Shown here piece by piece: positions 1 through 5,712 of a stretch of 7,411 nucleotides of DNA (within the stretch, counting starts at the first letter, position 1; every line of letters starts with the position of its first letter). The notes beneath the pieces were generated by a model. It saw nothing but the letters and a program-made list of their open reading frames with translations, ran no database searches and was not told the origin of the DNA. A program made the translations under genes and the position numbers. Source of the DNA: JAXIHJ01 sp034189755 (lineage in GTDB: Bacteria > Planctomycetota > Phycisphaerae > SM23-33); assembly GCA_034189755.1 (NCBI GenBank), contig JAXIHJ010000080.1, forward strand, positions 1 to 7,411, given 5' to 3'.

Positions 1-78
1 GCGTTGCGGGACGTTGTCCGGCTGCGGGCGGCGACGGCGGCGATGAATTACCTTCGAATTGCAATGCTCCCGCGCTGA
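1..78 (+). CDS. Possible 3' end of a plus-strand gene (partial)
   Basis: Frame 1 is open from the window edge to TGA at 76-78 and reads as a 25-residue tail (ALRDVVRLRAATAAMNYLRI followed by AMLPR). About three quarters of its codons end in G or C, as in the real genes here, and it would converge on the mreB operon with the terminator hairpin between them. The stretch is short, frame 3 is also open across it, and the start lies outside the window, so no function can be given. A minus-strand gene starting just beyond the mreB terminator is an alternative, but I see no good start with a ribosome binding site. Confidence 0.3.
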   Translation, partial: ALRDVVRLRAATAAMNYLRIAMLPR

Positions 79-82
79 GCGC

Positions 83-109
83 AAAAAAAAAAGCCGCCGC
101 TCCGGCGAC
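83..109 (-). terminator. Intrinsic terminator of the mreB operon
   Basis: Read on the minus strand, GTCGCCG-GAG-CGGCGGC forms a 7-bp stem (one G-U pair) with a 3-base loop, followed at once by ten T residues. It lies 35 bases beyond the mreB stop codon. The plus strand has no T run after the hairpin, so it should act mainly for the minus-strand operon. Confidence 0.9.
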
Positions 110-144
110 CGCTGAACATCCCATAAGTTACCAATTATACCGGT

Positions 145-1203
145 TCAGAATTCATCCTCGTCGGACTCCATTGTATCCTTCCAGAGTTCGAGGTTTTCGA
201 GGTAGACGGCCGTGCCGCGTGCGACGCAGCTCAGCGGGTCGTCGGCGACCCGGACGTCCAGGCCGGTGGCGTTCGAGAGGACCGTGTCTATGCCCCGCAA
301 CAGCGCCCCGCCGCCGGCAAGGCTGATGCCGTTGTCCACCAGGTCGGCGGCCAGTTCAGGCTCGGCCCTTTCCAGCGTGCGGGTAACGCAATCGATTATC
401 GCGCCGATGGGTTCTTTCATCGCCTCGCGGACCTCTTCGGACGAGATGATGGTCTTTCGGGGCAGGCCCGAAATCATGTCGCGTCCGCGGACCTCCATTG
501 TCGTTTCAGTTTCCATCGGTGCGGCCGAGCCGATCCCAATCTTGATCCGCTCAGAGGTTTGCTCGCCGATCATCAGGTTATAGGTACGTTTCATGTGGGC
601 GGCGATAGCCTCGTCCATGTCGTCGCCGGCGATGCGGACGGACTCGCAGACGGAGATATCGGCCAGTGATGTAATGGCCACTTCCGTCGTGCCGCCGCCG
701 ATGTCCACAATCAACGAGGCGGTCGGCTCGGTGATGGGAAGTTCGGCCCCGATCCCGCAGGCCATCGGCTCTTCCACGAGATACACCCGGCGTGCCCCGG
801 CCCGCTCAGCCGAATTCAGCACGGCCCGCTTTTCCACGGCCGTGATGCCAGACGGTATGGCGATAACAACCCGCGGCCTCAGGCCGAACAGCGACCGCCG
901 ACGGTGCACCTTCCGGATAAAGTAGCCGAGCATCGCCTCGGTAATGTCGAAATCGGCGATGACGCCGTCCTTCATCGGCCTAATCGCACTGATAGACCCC
1001 GGAGTCTTGCCCAGCATCTCCTTGGCGACCAGCCCGACGGCGTTGCCGTTTTGCAGCACGCGGTTGGTGCCGCGCTTGACAGCCACCACCGACGGCTCAT
1101 TCAGGACGATCCCCTGACCACGGACACAGACCAGGGTATTGCAGGTACCCAGGTCGATACCCATGTCCATGGAAAACAGCCCAAGTATAGGGTCAAAGAT
1201 CAT
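145..1203 (-). CDS. mreB: Rod shape-determining protein MreB
   Basis: This is a bacterial actin homologue that polymerises under the inner membrane in an ATP-dependent way and positions the peptidoglycan elongation machinery. From the ATG at 1203 it has 352 residues, the usual MreB length. Visible motifs are phosphate-1 DLGTCNT (17-23), the VEEPMACGIGAELP segment (about 143-156), phosphate-2 DIGGGTTEVA (167-176), the adenosine motif LAGGGALLRG (295-304) and the C-terminal DDPLSCVARG. The N-terminus (MIFDPILGLFSMDMGIDLGT) aligns with the short amphipathic leader typical of MreB. The frame stays open to a TTG at 1245, which would overlap the upstream gene by 23 bases. I prefer ATG 1203 because it fits the family and has AGGGA 10 bases upstream. 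It is the last gene of a three-gene operon. Oddities are Cys for the usual Ala in phosphate-1 and a very acidic tail (SDEDEF). No mreC, mreD, rodA or PBP2 gene of recognisable type is adjacent. The family assignment is very secure. Confidence 0.97.
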   Translation of the reverse strand: MIFDPILGLFSMDMGIDLGTCNTLVCVRGQGIVLNEPSVVAVKRGTNRVLQNGNAVGLVAKEMLGKTPGSISAIRPMKDGVIADFDITEAMLGYFIRKVHRRRSLFGLRPRVVIAIPSGITAVEKRAVLNSAERAGARRVYLVEEPMACGIGAELPITEPTASLIVDIGGGTTEVAITSLADISVCESVRIAGDDMDEAIAAHMKRTYNLMIGEQTSERIKIGIGSAAPMETETTMEVRGRDMISGLPRKTIISSEEVREAMKEPIGAIIDCVTRTLERAEPELAADLVDNGISLAGGGALLRGIDTVLSNATGLDVRVADDPLSCVARGTAVYLENLELWKDTMESDEDEF

Positions 1204-1222
1204 GCCAAAGTTGTCCCTGAAA

Positions 1223-1426
1223 TTATTGCCCCGTCGGTTGCTCAAACGGCTTGAAAAGGCTTTCGAACGTCAGCCCGTAGCCCTCCGGCGGAGGCGACAG
1301 AAGGCTCCAGATAACGATACCGATCGTTACCGCTAATGCAAGGACAGCGACGATCAGCAGCAGTGTGTAAATATTCGCCTGCGGCTTAACCTGCACCACT
1401 GGCTCTTGCGACGGTAGTTGTGTCAT
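1223..1426 (-). CDS. Small single-pass membrane protein in the mreB operon
   Basis: A 67-residue protein of unknown function. It has a short polar N-terminal arm (1-17), one strong transmembrane segment (about 19-43, NIYTLLLIVAVLALAVTIGI and following residues), a PPP turn and a C-terminal tail of about 24 residues with several aromatic residues (GYGLTFESLFKPFEQPTGQ). The ATG at 1424-1426 has GGAGA eight bases upstream. It starts 15 bases after the stop of the coiled-coil gene and ends 19 bases before the preferred mreB ATG, so the three are almost surely co-transcribed. By position it could link MreB or the coiled-coil protein to the membrane, a role played in other bacteria by MreD or RodZ, but it resembles neither in sequence or size. 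That role is inference only. The gene itself is well supported by its binding site, spacing and clear membrane helix. Confidence 0.82.
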   Translation of the reverse strand: MTQLPSQEPVVQVKPQANIYTLLLIVAVLALAVTIGIVIWSLLSPPPEGYGLTFESLFKPFEQPTGQ

Positions 1427-1441
1427 GGTTGACGTCTCCGG

Positions 1442-2293
1442 CTACTTTAAGCTCGTGGCGACCTTGTCGCCCTGTTTTACGGCCAGGCGTTTATCCAGGA
1501 CAATACCGGCGGCCTGGTTGGTGTCCACCTCCTGAATTCTAAGGTGGGCCACGAACTCGGCGCCGCGATACACGATTAACTTCATACCGGTTTTGAGGCC
1601 CTTGGCCGAACCAACGTTCACACTGGCCAGGTCGCCTCGAACGGCTGTAACCGTCCCTGATATCTTTACGGACGAGCGAACCACTACGGCCCCGGCTGGG
1701 GCTTCGTCGCTGGGCTTGCCCGTCGCCTCCAGCTTGCGCTCCAGCACCCGGATTTGCTCCTCACGCTCAGCCAGTTGCTCATGACGAACGCGGGCGACCT
1801 TCTCCAGACGCTCCACTTCAGCCTGGGTCTCCCTGAGCAACTCGCCGGTCTGGCGGTTTTCCTCGGTGATCTTGTTAATCTTTGCCCAGGATTCGTTAAG
1901 CTTGGCTGAGAGCGCAGCGTTGCGTTTAAGCTCATGATCGAGATTGACCCTCAGCTTTGCCAAATCCTCGTTAATGGAGTTGATCGACAGTTGGAAACGG
2001 GTCGCTTCGAGTTGCTTTTCGGCCAGCAGGCTCTGGAGCTGCTGGACTTCCTTCCGCTTGGCGAGGTTGGTGTCCGCAGCCAGCTTCACGGCCCGGTCAC
2101 GCTGCTGAATGAGGAGCTTGTTGGCCAGTTCCGCCTGGCGCAGTCCCTGGGCGTACATCTCGGCCCGCTCTGTCTCCTGCTCGTAGTAATAACGGTAGTT
2201 CGGCGCCACGGTTGCCTGCGTGATAAAGACAGGACAGGCCAGCAAAATCAGCACCAGCAGGACCACCACGCATATTTTCGTCAAGATATTCAC
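1442..2293 (-). CDS. Membrane-anchored coiled-coil protein with C-terminal beta-type domain (MreC-like architecture)
   Basis: A 283-residue protein, first in the mreB operon. Residues 5-25 form a hydrophobic N-terminal segment that could be a signal anchor. It also contains LLAC (17-20), a weak lipobox, so lipidation at Cys20 is possible. Residues about 35-193 are a long charged helix rich in E, K, Q, L and R (for example LEKVARVRHEQLAEREEQIR), as expected for a coiled coil. A linker (194-206) leads to a compact domain (207-283) with alternating hydrophobic residues and glycines: ISGTVTAVRGDLASVNVGSA, GLKTGMKLIVYRG and VKQGDKVATS. Membrane anchor, coiled coil and periplasmic beta domain is the layout of MreC, and the length matches MreC, but I see no convincing MreC sequence signature and the end domain is only about half the size of the MreC one. 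The start is GTG with a strong AAGGAG five bases upstream. The likely role is a periplasmic scaffold working with MreB, by inference. Confidence 0.85.
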   Translation of the reverse strand: MNILTKICVVVLLVLILLACPVFITQATVAPNYRYYYEQETERAEMYAQGLRQAELANKLLIQQRDRAVKLAADTNLAKRKEVQQLQSLLAEKQLEATRFQLSINSINEDLAKLRVNLDHELKRNAALSAKLNESWAKINKITEENRQTGELLRETQAEVERLEKVARVRHEQLAEREEQIRVLERKLEATGKPSDEAPAGAVVVRSSVKISGTVTAVRGDLASVNVGSAKGLKTGMKLIVYRGAEFVAHLRIQEVDTNQAAGIVLDKRLAVKQGDKVATSLK

Positions 2294-2347
2294 CGTGTCT
2301 CCTTATGCCCTTCGGCGCTGCACATACAAATAGCGTCTTGACTGCAA

Positions 2348-2353
2348 GTTATA
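2348..2353 (-). promoter_or_regulatory. Weak candidate -10 box for the mreB operon
   Basis: The minus strand reads TATAAC here, five of six matches to the sigma-70 -10 consensus, and would give a leader of about 48 bases before the GTG at 2293. No good -35 box lies at the right distance. A promoter is expected between the terminator at 2377-2399 and position 2293, so this is the best candidate in that interval rather than a firm call. Confidence 0.3.
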
Positions 2354-2376
2354 CACCCCACATCCATGCAGGGCCA

Positions 2377-2399
2377 TAAAAACAGCCCTTTGGGGGCTG
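2377..2399 (-). terminator. Intrinsic terminator of the lnt-HEAT operon
   Basis: On the minus strand CAGCCC-CCAAA-GGGCTG forms a perfect 6-bp stem with a 5-base loop, followed by TTTTTA. It lies 56 bases past the stop of the HEAT-repeat gene and before the first gene of the mreB operon, so it separates the two transcription units. Confidence 0.82.
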
Positions 2400-2454
2400 A
2401 TTGTATTTTCACGGCAAGTCAAGTCAAGCAAATTTCCTGCGGCGACCGGCGGGT

Positions 2455-3618
2455 TTAATCCTTCGCGCCCGCGGTGTGCAGTTTCCGTCGTTTGGGTCTC
2501 CGGGCCGGACGCGAGGTCGCAGACGGCTTTGCCGGCGCCATTTCTGCTGGCTTTCGCCGAGCCGGTTCGCCGCCGAAGCCGTAGTCCGACAGCAGGTTAA
2601 GGATACTCATTCCCGCAGCGACCCGCACGATACCATTGGGCGACGCCAACAGCGGGTGAAGCACGTCCACCGCCTCTTCCTGATTCATCCAGCCAAGCGA
2701 GATTGCCGCCAGGGCCTGAAGCGAGCTTGCGTCGGCAGGCGTTACCCGGCGGGCCTTTTCGGGGCCTTCCAGAAGCACCGTGTCCGGGTCCTGTACCGCC
2801 TGAATGCAAAGCTCATAGCCGCCTTCGTCCACCACGCCCAGCCGGGCCAGCGCCCCGGCGGCAGCCAGCCGCACAGTCGTCGGATGACGCTTGGAAAGCA
2901 GATCGCTCAAGGTCTGCACTGCGCGGGGCGATTGTGCGGCTACTTCCGGTATAGCCTGGATCGCAATCAGGCGGTCGTCCAAATACGGGGTCCGCTTGGT
3001 GTAGGATTCGAGAAGCTCCCTGCTTCGGGCGTCGCCCAGCATCGCCAGGGACTCGACGATTTGCAACTCTACAGCCGCATCGTGCTCGTCGCTCTGAAGC
3101 GTCTTCAGTGGGCCGATCGCAGACGGCTCGCGCATCCTGCCCATTGCCTGGGCCGCACAACTGCGGACTAGTTTTTCCTTATCGAACAGCAACCCGCCCA
3201 GCTCACCGGCGTATCTATCGTCGCCGAGGCGGTATAGGGCATAGATAACGGCACAGAGCACCCGCTTGTCAGGCTCGTCGGTTTCGGCCATCTTCAGCAG
3301 CGTCTTTTTGCCCGGGGCGTATTTTACGTCGCCGAGCGCCATGGCTGCGGCGTAACGAACCGTCGGGTTGGGGTCGCTCAGGGCCTGGGTGAACAGACCA
3401 CCGGCCTGGTCCGCCACTGTCTCAGCCAGGGCCTCAATCGCGCGTGATCGTGTTACCGGGTCTTGGTCCTCCGCCGCCTGACGAATAGCCGTTCGCGCAT
3501 CGATATAGGCCCGACTCGCATCAATGCCGGCGTTTCGGTTCCCGTTACAGCCGGCAAATATAGCTGTGCCGGCTATCGCCAACACCACCAAACACCAAGC
3601 CCCTATGCCATGTCTCAC
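2455..3618 (-). CDS. HEAT-repeat lipoprotein
   Basis: A 387-residue predicted lipoprotein. The N-terminal signal (1-23) ends in FAGC with Cys24 as the lipidation site; Phe at -3 is unusual but Gly-Cys is right. Residues about 35-345 are a run of HEAT-type helical repeats, recognisable from spaced copies of a pattern such as DPNPTVRYAAAMALGDV (82-98), KLVRSCAAQAMGRM (149-162), TTVRLAAAGALARLG (247-261) and GIVRVAAGMSILNLL (329-343). I count roughly eight or nine. Such solenoids usually bind other proteins. The C-terminal tail (about 350-387) is rich in Pro, Ala, Lys and Arg and probably disordered. Its GTG start overlaps the lnt stop as GTGA, with GAGGTG five bases upstream, so translation is likely coupled to lnt. 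The protein may be an Lnt substrate. Its partner is unknown, and I see no catalytic motif. Confidence 0.92.
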   Translation of the reverse strand: MRHGIGAWCLVVLAIAGTAIFAGCNGNRNAGIDASRAYIDARTAIRQAAEDQDPVTRSRAIEALAETVADQAGGLFTQALSDPNPTVRYAAAMALGDVKYAPGKKTLLKMAETDEPDKRVLCAVIYALYRLGDDRYAGELGGLLFDKEKLVRSCAAQAMGRMREPSAIGPLKTLQSDEHDAAVELQIVESLAMLGDARSRELLESYTKRTPYLDDRLIAIQAIPEVAAQSPRAVQTLSDLLSKRHPTTVRLAAAGALARLGVVDEGGYELCIQAVQDPDTVLLEGPEKARRVTPADASSLQALAAISLGWMNQEEAVDVLHPLLASPNGIVRVAAGMSILNLLSDYGFGGEPARRKPAEMAPAKPSATSRPARRPKRRKLHTAGAKD

Positions 3619-5543
3619 GCATTCACCTCTTTTTTAACTTTCAAGCGTCTCCAGCCTAGCATAATTACCATAGCCACGGCAACCAAACCGACCGTTACGG
3701 CGAAGACGTCGCCCGCAAGACTGTACACGCTGAGTCTTGCATCCACAAGCACTTGTGGTCCGTGCTGGAGTTTATAGTCTTTATCGTCCCCCGGCAAGCC
3801 ATCCAATAAGAGAGTTCCCGCCACCATTTTTCGCCGGCCTTGCTGATTCACCACCGCCACAATTCGCCCGTTGGAGTCAATCGAACCGCTGATGCCGGTA
3901 TTGACCGCCCGCACGACAGGCACGCGGTTCTCCACGGCGCGGAAACAATATTGAACCAGATGCTGCGCATGTTCGGTGCTGGCGTGCTGCCGCCTGTCGG
4001 ACCATTCCCAGACGAACCAGCCGTCGTTGGAAAGATTCGCAAGGATATCCACGGTTTTGCGGCCGTTCTGAACAACCATGGCCCGGCAGACGCGGGCGAA
4101 GGTGCCTTCGTAACAAATAGGACTCGCCAGGCGCCAGACCTGCCCGTCGCGGGCCAGTTTGAACCGCGTCAGCCGTCGCCCGGGGGCTAACTGCTCCATT
4201 ACCGCCGGCACGAAACGCCGAAGCAGACGATACAGACCAGGCCAGGAGCTTTTAAACGGCACATACTCGCTAAAAGGTACGAGGTGCATCTTGGCGTAGG
4301 TCGCGGTGGGCCTGGCGCTGCGGTCGAACCACAGCGCCGAGTTCCGCCGCAGCCAGCGGTCCGAGCGGTCGACAGGGGCGGGGTTGCGGTGCAGCGTGAC
4401 AGCGCCGGCAAGGACCGGGCAGGCCAGCCGCCGCGAAAGGACGCCGAGCATCTCGGCCTGCTTCCGACGGAGGTCCATCTCCCGCTGAAGATTACCCCGG
4501 ATGACGGCATCGGAGTACTTGCCTTCCCAGACCGCCGGGCCGAATGTGCGCTCCGCCAGCAGCCGCAGGTCCGCGCCGCGGAGCTTTGTCAGGTCCATAT
4601 CAATCATTTCCGGGTTCAGGTCGCCGGGCAGCATTGTTTCCGGCCAGATGACCAGCTCGGGCCTGCCGCCGCCGGGCCTGATAAAACCTTCACTGGCCCG
4701 GATATGACTCTGGAGGATCTTATCAGGGCCGGCGGACCGCCCGTGGAGCGAAATCGGAAAGGCCTGCTGGACGATCCCGATGATCGGGCCGCGCTTCTGC
4801 GTTTGCTGGCTCAGCCGCCAGGTGCCGTAGCCCAGTAGCGCAGCGGCGGTCAGAGCCGTTGCCATAAGGCTGATGAAAATCTCGTGTGCCAGGCGCGCCC
4901 CGCGGCGCGAGCGGACAAACAGCGGGTGCACCATCAAATCCACCATCGCCCCGTTGACCATCGCGACGAAAAACGATACGCCGTACTGGCCCGTTACGTC
5001 GGCGATCTGAATCAGCCGGGTTTGGGCATATTGGCTGTGGGCAAGGAAGAACCACGGAAAGCCGCCGATGACGTACGCACGGACGTATTCCAGCGATACC
5101 CAGACTATCGGCAGGACCAGCCACATCGGCCAGTTTCGCCGCAGGCTCGCCAGAACGATCACCGCCGCCAGAAACCAGTACGCCGAAAGGTACACAACCG
5201 ACGCCGCATAACCGGCCAGCGTGATCCACGAAAGCCAATACAGGTTCGCCGCCCAGAACACCGTTCCGGCCAGCGTCCCACACAGCAGGGACCAGCGGCG
5301 ATGCATGCCGCCGGCCAGCGCCATCGCCCACGGCACCAGCGCCACGAAACCCAGGAACCAGCAATCAAAAGGCGCAAAGGAAACGGTCAGCAGCACTACC
5401 GAAAGCAGGTTCAGCAGGGTTACGCTCCACCGACGGCGCAGCTCCAGCCGCTGCTGGAATATCTCCAGCGGTGGATTGGCCTCGATGACGCTGGCTGCGA
5501 GCTTCACCTTGGCCGGGTTGACACCATGACGACGCCGTACCAT
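3615..5543 (-). CDS. lnt: Apolipoprotein N-acyltransferase
   Basis: Lnt moves an acyl chain from a phospholipid to the free amino group of the diacylglyceryl-cysteine of lipoproteins in the inner membrane, the last step of lipoprotein maturation. The sequence has a 40-residue basic, cytoplasmic N-terminal extension, membrane helices between about 41 and 240, a nitrilase-type periplasmic domain (about 252-585) and a final helix (about 612-630). The catalytic triad is visible: Glu302 in WPETMLP, Lys418 in YAKMHLVPFSEYVPF and Cys477 in SPICYEG. Supporting motifs are NLSNDGWF (503-510) and ENRVPVVRAVNTG (538-550). At 642 residues it is much longer than the 512 of the E. coli enzyme. About 48 extra residues lie between Glu302 and Lys418, and the rest are mainly at the N-terminus. 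The ATG at 5541-5543 has GGAG ten bases upstream. The stop overlaps the HEAT-repeat lipoprotein start. Identification is secure; the role of the insertion is unknown. Confidence 0.96.
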   Translation of the reverse strand: MVRRRHGVNPAKVKLAASVIEANPPLEIFQQRLELRRRWSVTLLNLLSVVLLTVSFAPFDCWFLGFVALVPWAMALAGGMHRRWSLLCGTLAGTVFWAANLYWLSWITLAGYAASVVYLSAYWFLAAVIVLASLRRNWPMWLVLPIVWVSLEYVRAYVIGGFPWFFLAHSQYAQTRLIQIADVTGQYGVSFFVAMVNGAMVDLMVHPLFVRSRRGARLAHEIFISLMATALTAAALLGYGTWRLSQQTQKRGPIIGIVQQAFPISLHGRSAGPDKILQSHIRASEGFIRPGGGRPELVIWPETMLPGDLNPEMIDMDLTKLRGADLRLLAERTFGPAVWEGKYSDAVIRGNLQREMDLRRKQAEMLGVLSRRLACPVLAGAVTLHRNPAPVDRSDRWLRRNSALWFDRSARPTATYAKMHLVPFSEYVPFKSSWPGLYRLLRRFVPAVMEQLAPGRRLTRFKLARDGQVWRLASPICYEGTFARVCRAMVVQNGRKTVDILANLSNDGWFVWEWSDRRQHASTEHAQHLVQYCFRAVENRVPVVRAVNTGISGSIDSNGRIVAVVNQQGRRKMVAGTLLLDGLPGDDKDYKLQHGPQVLVDARLSVYSLAGDVFAVTVGLVAVAMVIMLGWRRLKVKKEVNA

Positions 5544-5565
5544 CCGGTTCTGGCTCCAACTCCAA

Positions 5566-5592
5566 AAACCCCTCGAAGGAGCCGGGGGGTTT
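5566..5592 (-). terminator. Terminator-like hairpin in the lnt leader (possible attenuator)
   Basis: The minus strand can pair AAACCCC (5592-5586) with GGGGTTT (5572-5566), and a shorter inner pairing CTCCT-TCG-AGGGG is an alternative. Five T residues follow (5568-5564). It lies only about 20 bases upstream of the lnt start and downstream of the candidate promoter, so it could attenuate lnt transcription or hide the start region. No gene ends just upstream on this strand that would need a terminator. The loop of the long form is 13 bases, so stability is uncertain. Confidence 0.4.
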
Positions 5593-5608
5593 GAGCGTTA
5601 AGGCCGCT

Positions 5609-5638
5609 ATTTTGCAATATGATACAAACACCAGTCAA
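5609..5638 (-). promoter_or_regulatory. Candidate promoter for lnt
   Basis: On the minus strand TTGACT (5638-5633; five of six to the -35 consensus) is followed after 18 bases by CAAAAT (5614-5609; four of six to the -10 consensus). Transcription would start near 5602, giving a leader of about 60 bases that includes the hairpin at 5566-5592. The same interval holds a plus-strand TATGAT (5618-5623) without a clear -35 box, which could serve the divergent gene. Confidence 0.35.
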
Positions 5639-5658
5639 GCACCGTTTCAGAGCGTAGT

Positions 5659-5671
5659 TCGAGGCCCTCGA
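5659..5671. promoter_or_regulatory. Short palindrome in the divergent control region
   Basis: TCGAGG-C-CCTCGA is a perfect 6+1+6 inverted repeat. It sits between the two divergent genes, 42 bases before the plus-strand ATG. It could be an operator, but palindromes of this size occur by chance in GC-rich DNA and I see no second copy in the window. Confidence 0.2.
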
Positions 5672-5712
5672 GGACAGCACGCCCTTTACATCGCAGCCGC
5701 ATCCGGCGTACC

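Noticed and set aside
2401..3171. 256-residue open frame on the plus strand
   Set aside because: It lies antisense to the HEAT-repeat gene, whose lipobox, repeats and coupling to lnt are clear. The translation is rich in Arg, His and Gln and shows no domain, as expected for the antisense frame of GC-rich coding DNA.
4284..4838. 184-residue open frame on the plus strand
   Set aside because: Antisense to the catalytic domain of lnt, where the triad residues on the minus strand settle the reading frame.
4723..5364. 213-residue open frame on the minus strand
   Set aside because: Same strand as lnt but another frame, inside its membrane domain. Gly and Arg-rich without a start signal; a frame shadow.
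4884..5594. 236-residue open frame on the plus strand
   Set aside because: Antisense to the membrane part of lnt. The product is extremely rich in Arg, Gln, His and Pro with no recognisable motif.
5365..5631. 88-residue frame starting upstream of lnt
   Set aside because: It overlaps the N-terminal coding part of lnt in a different frame, lacks a good ribosome binding site and has no recognisable sequence.
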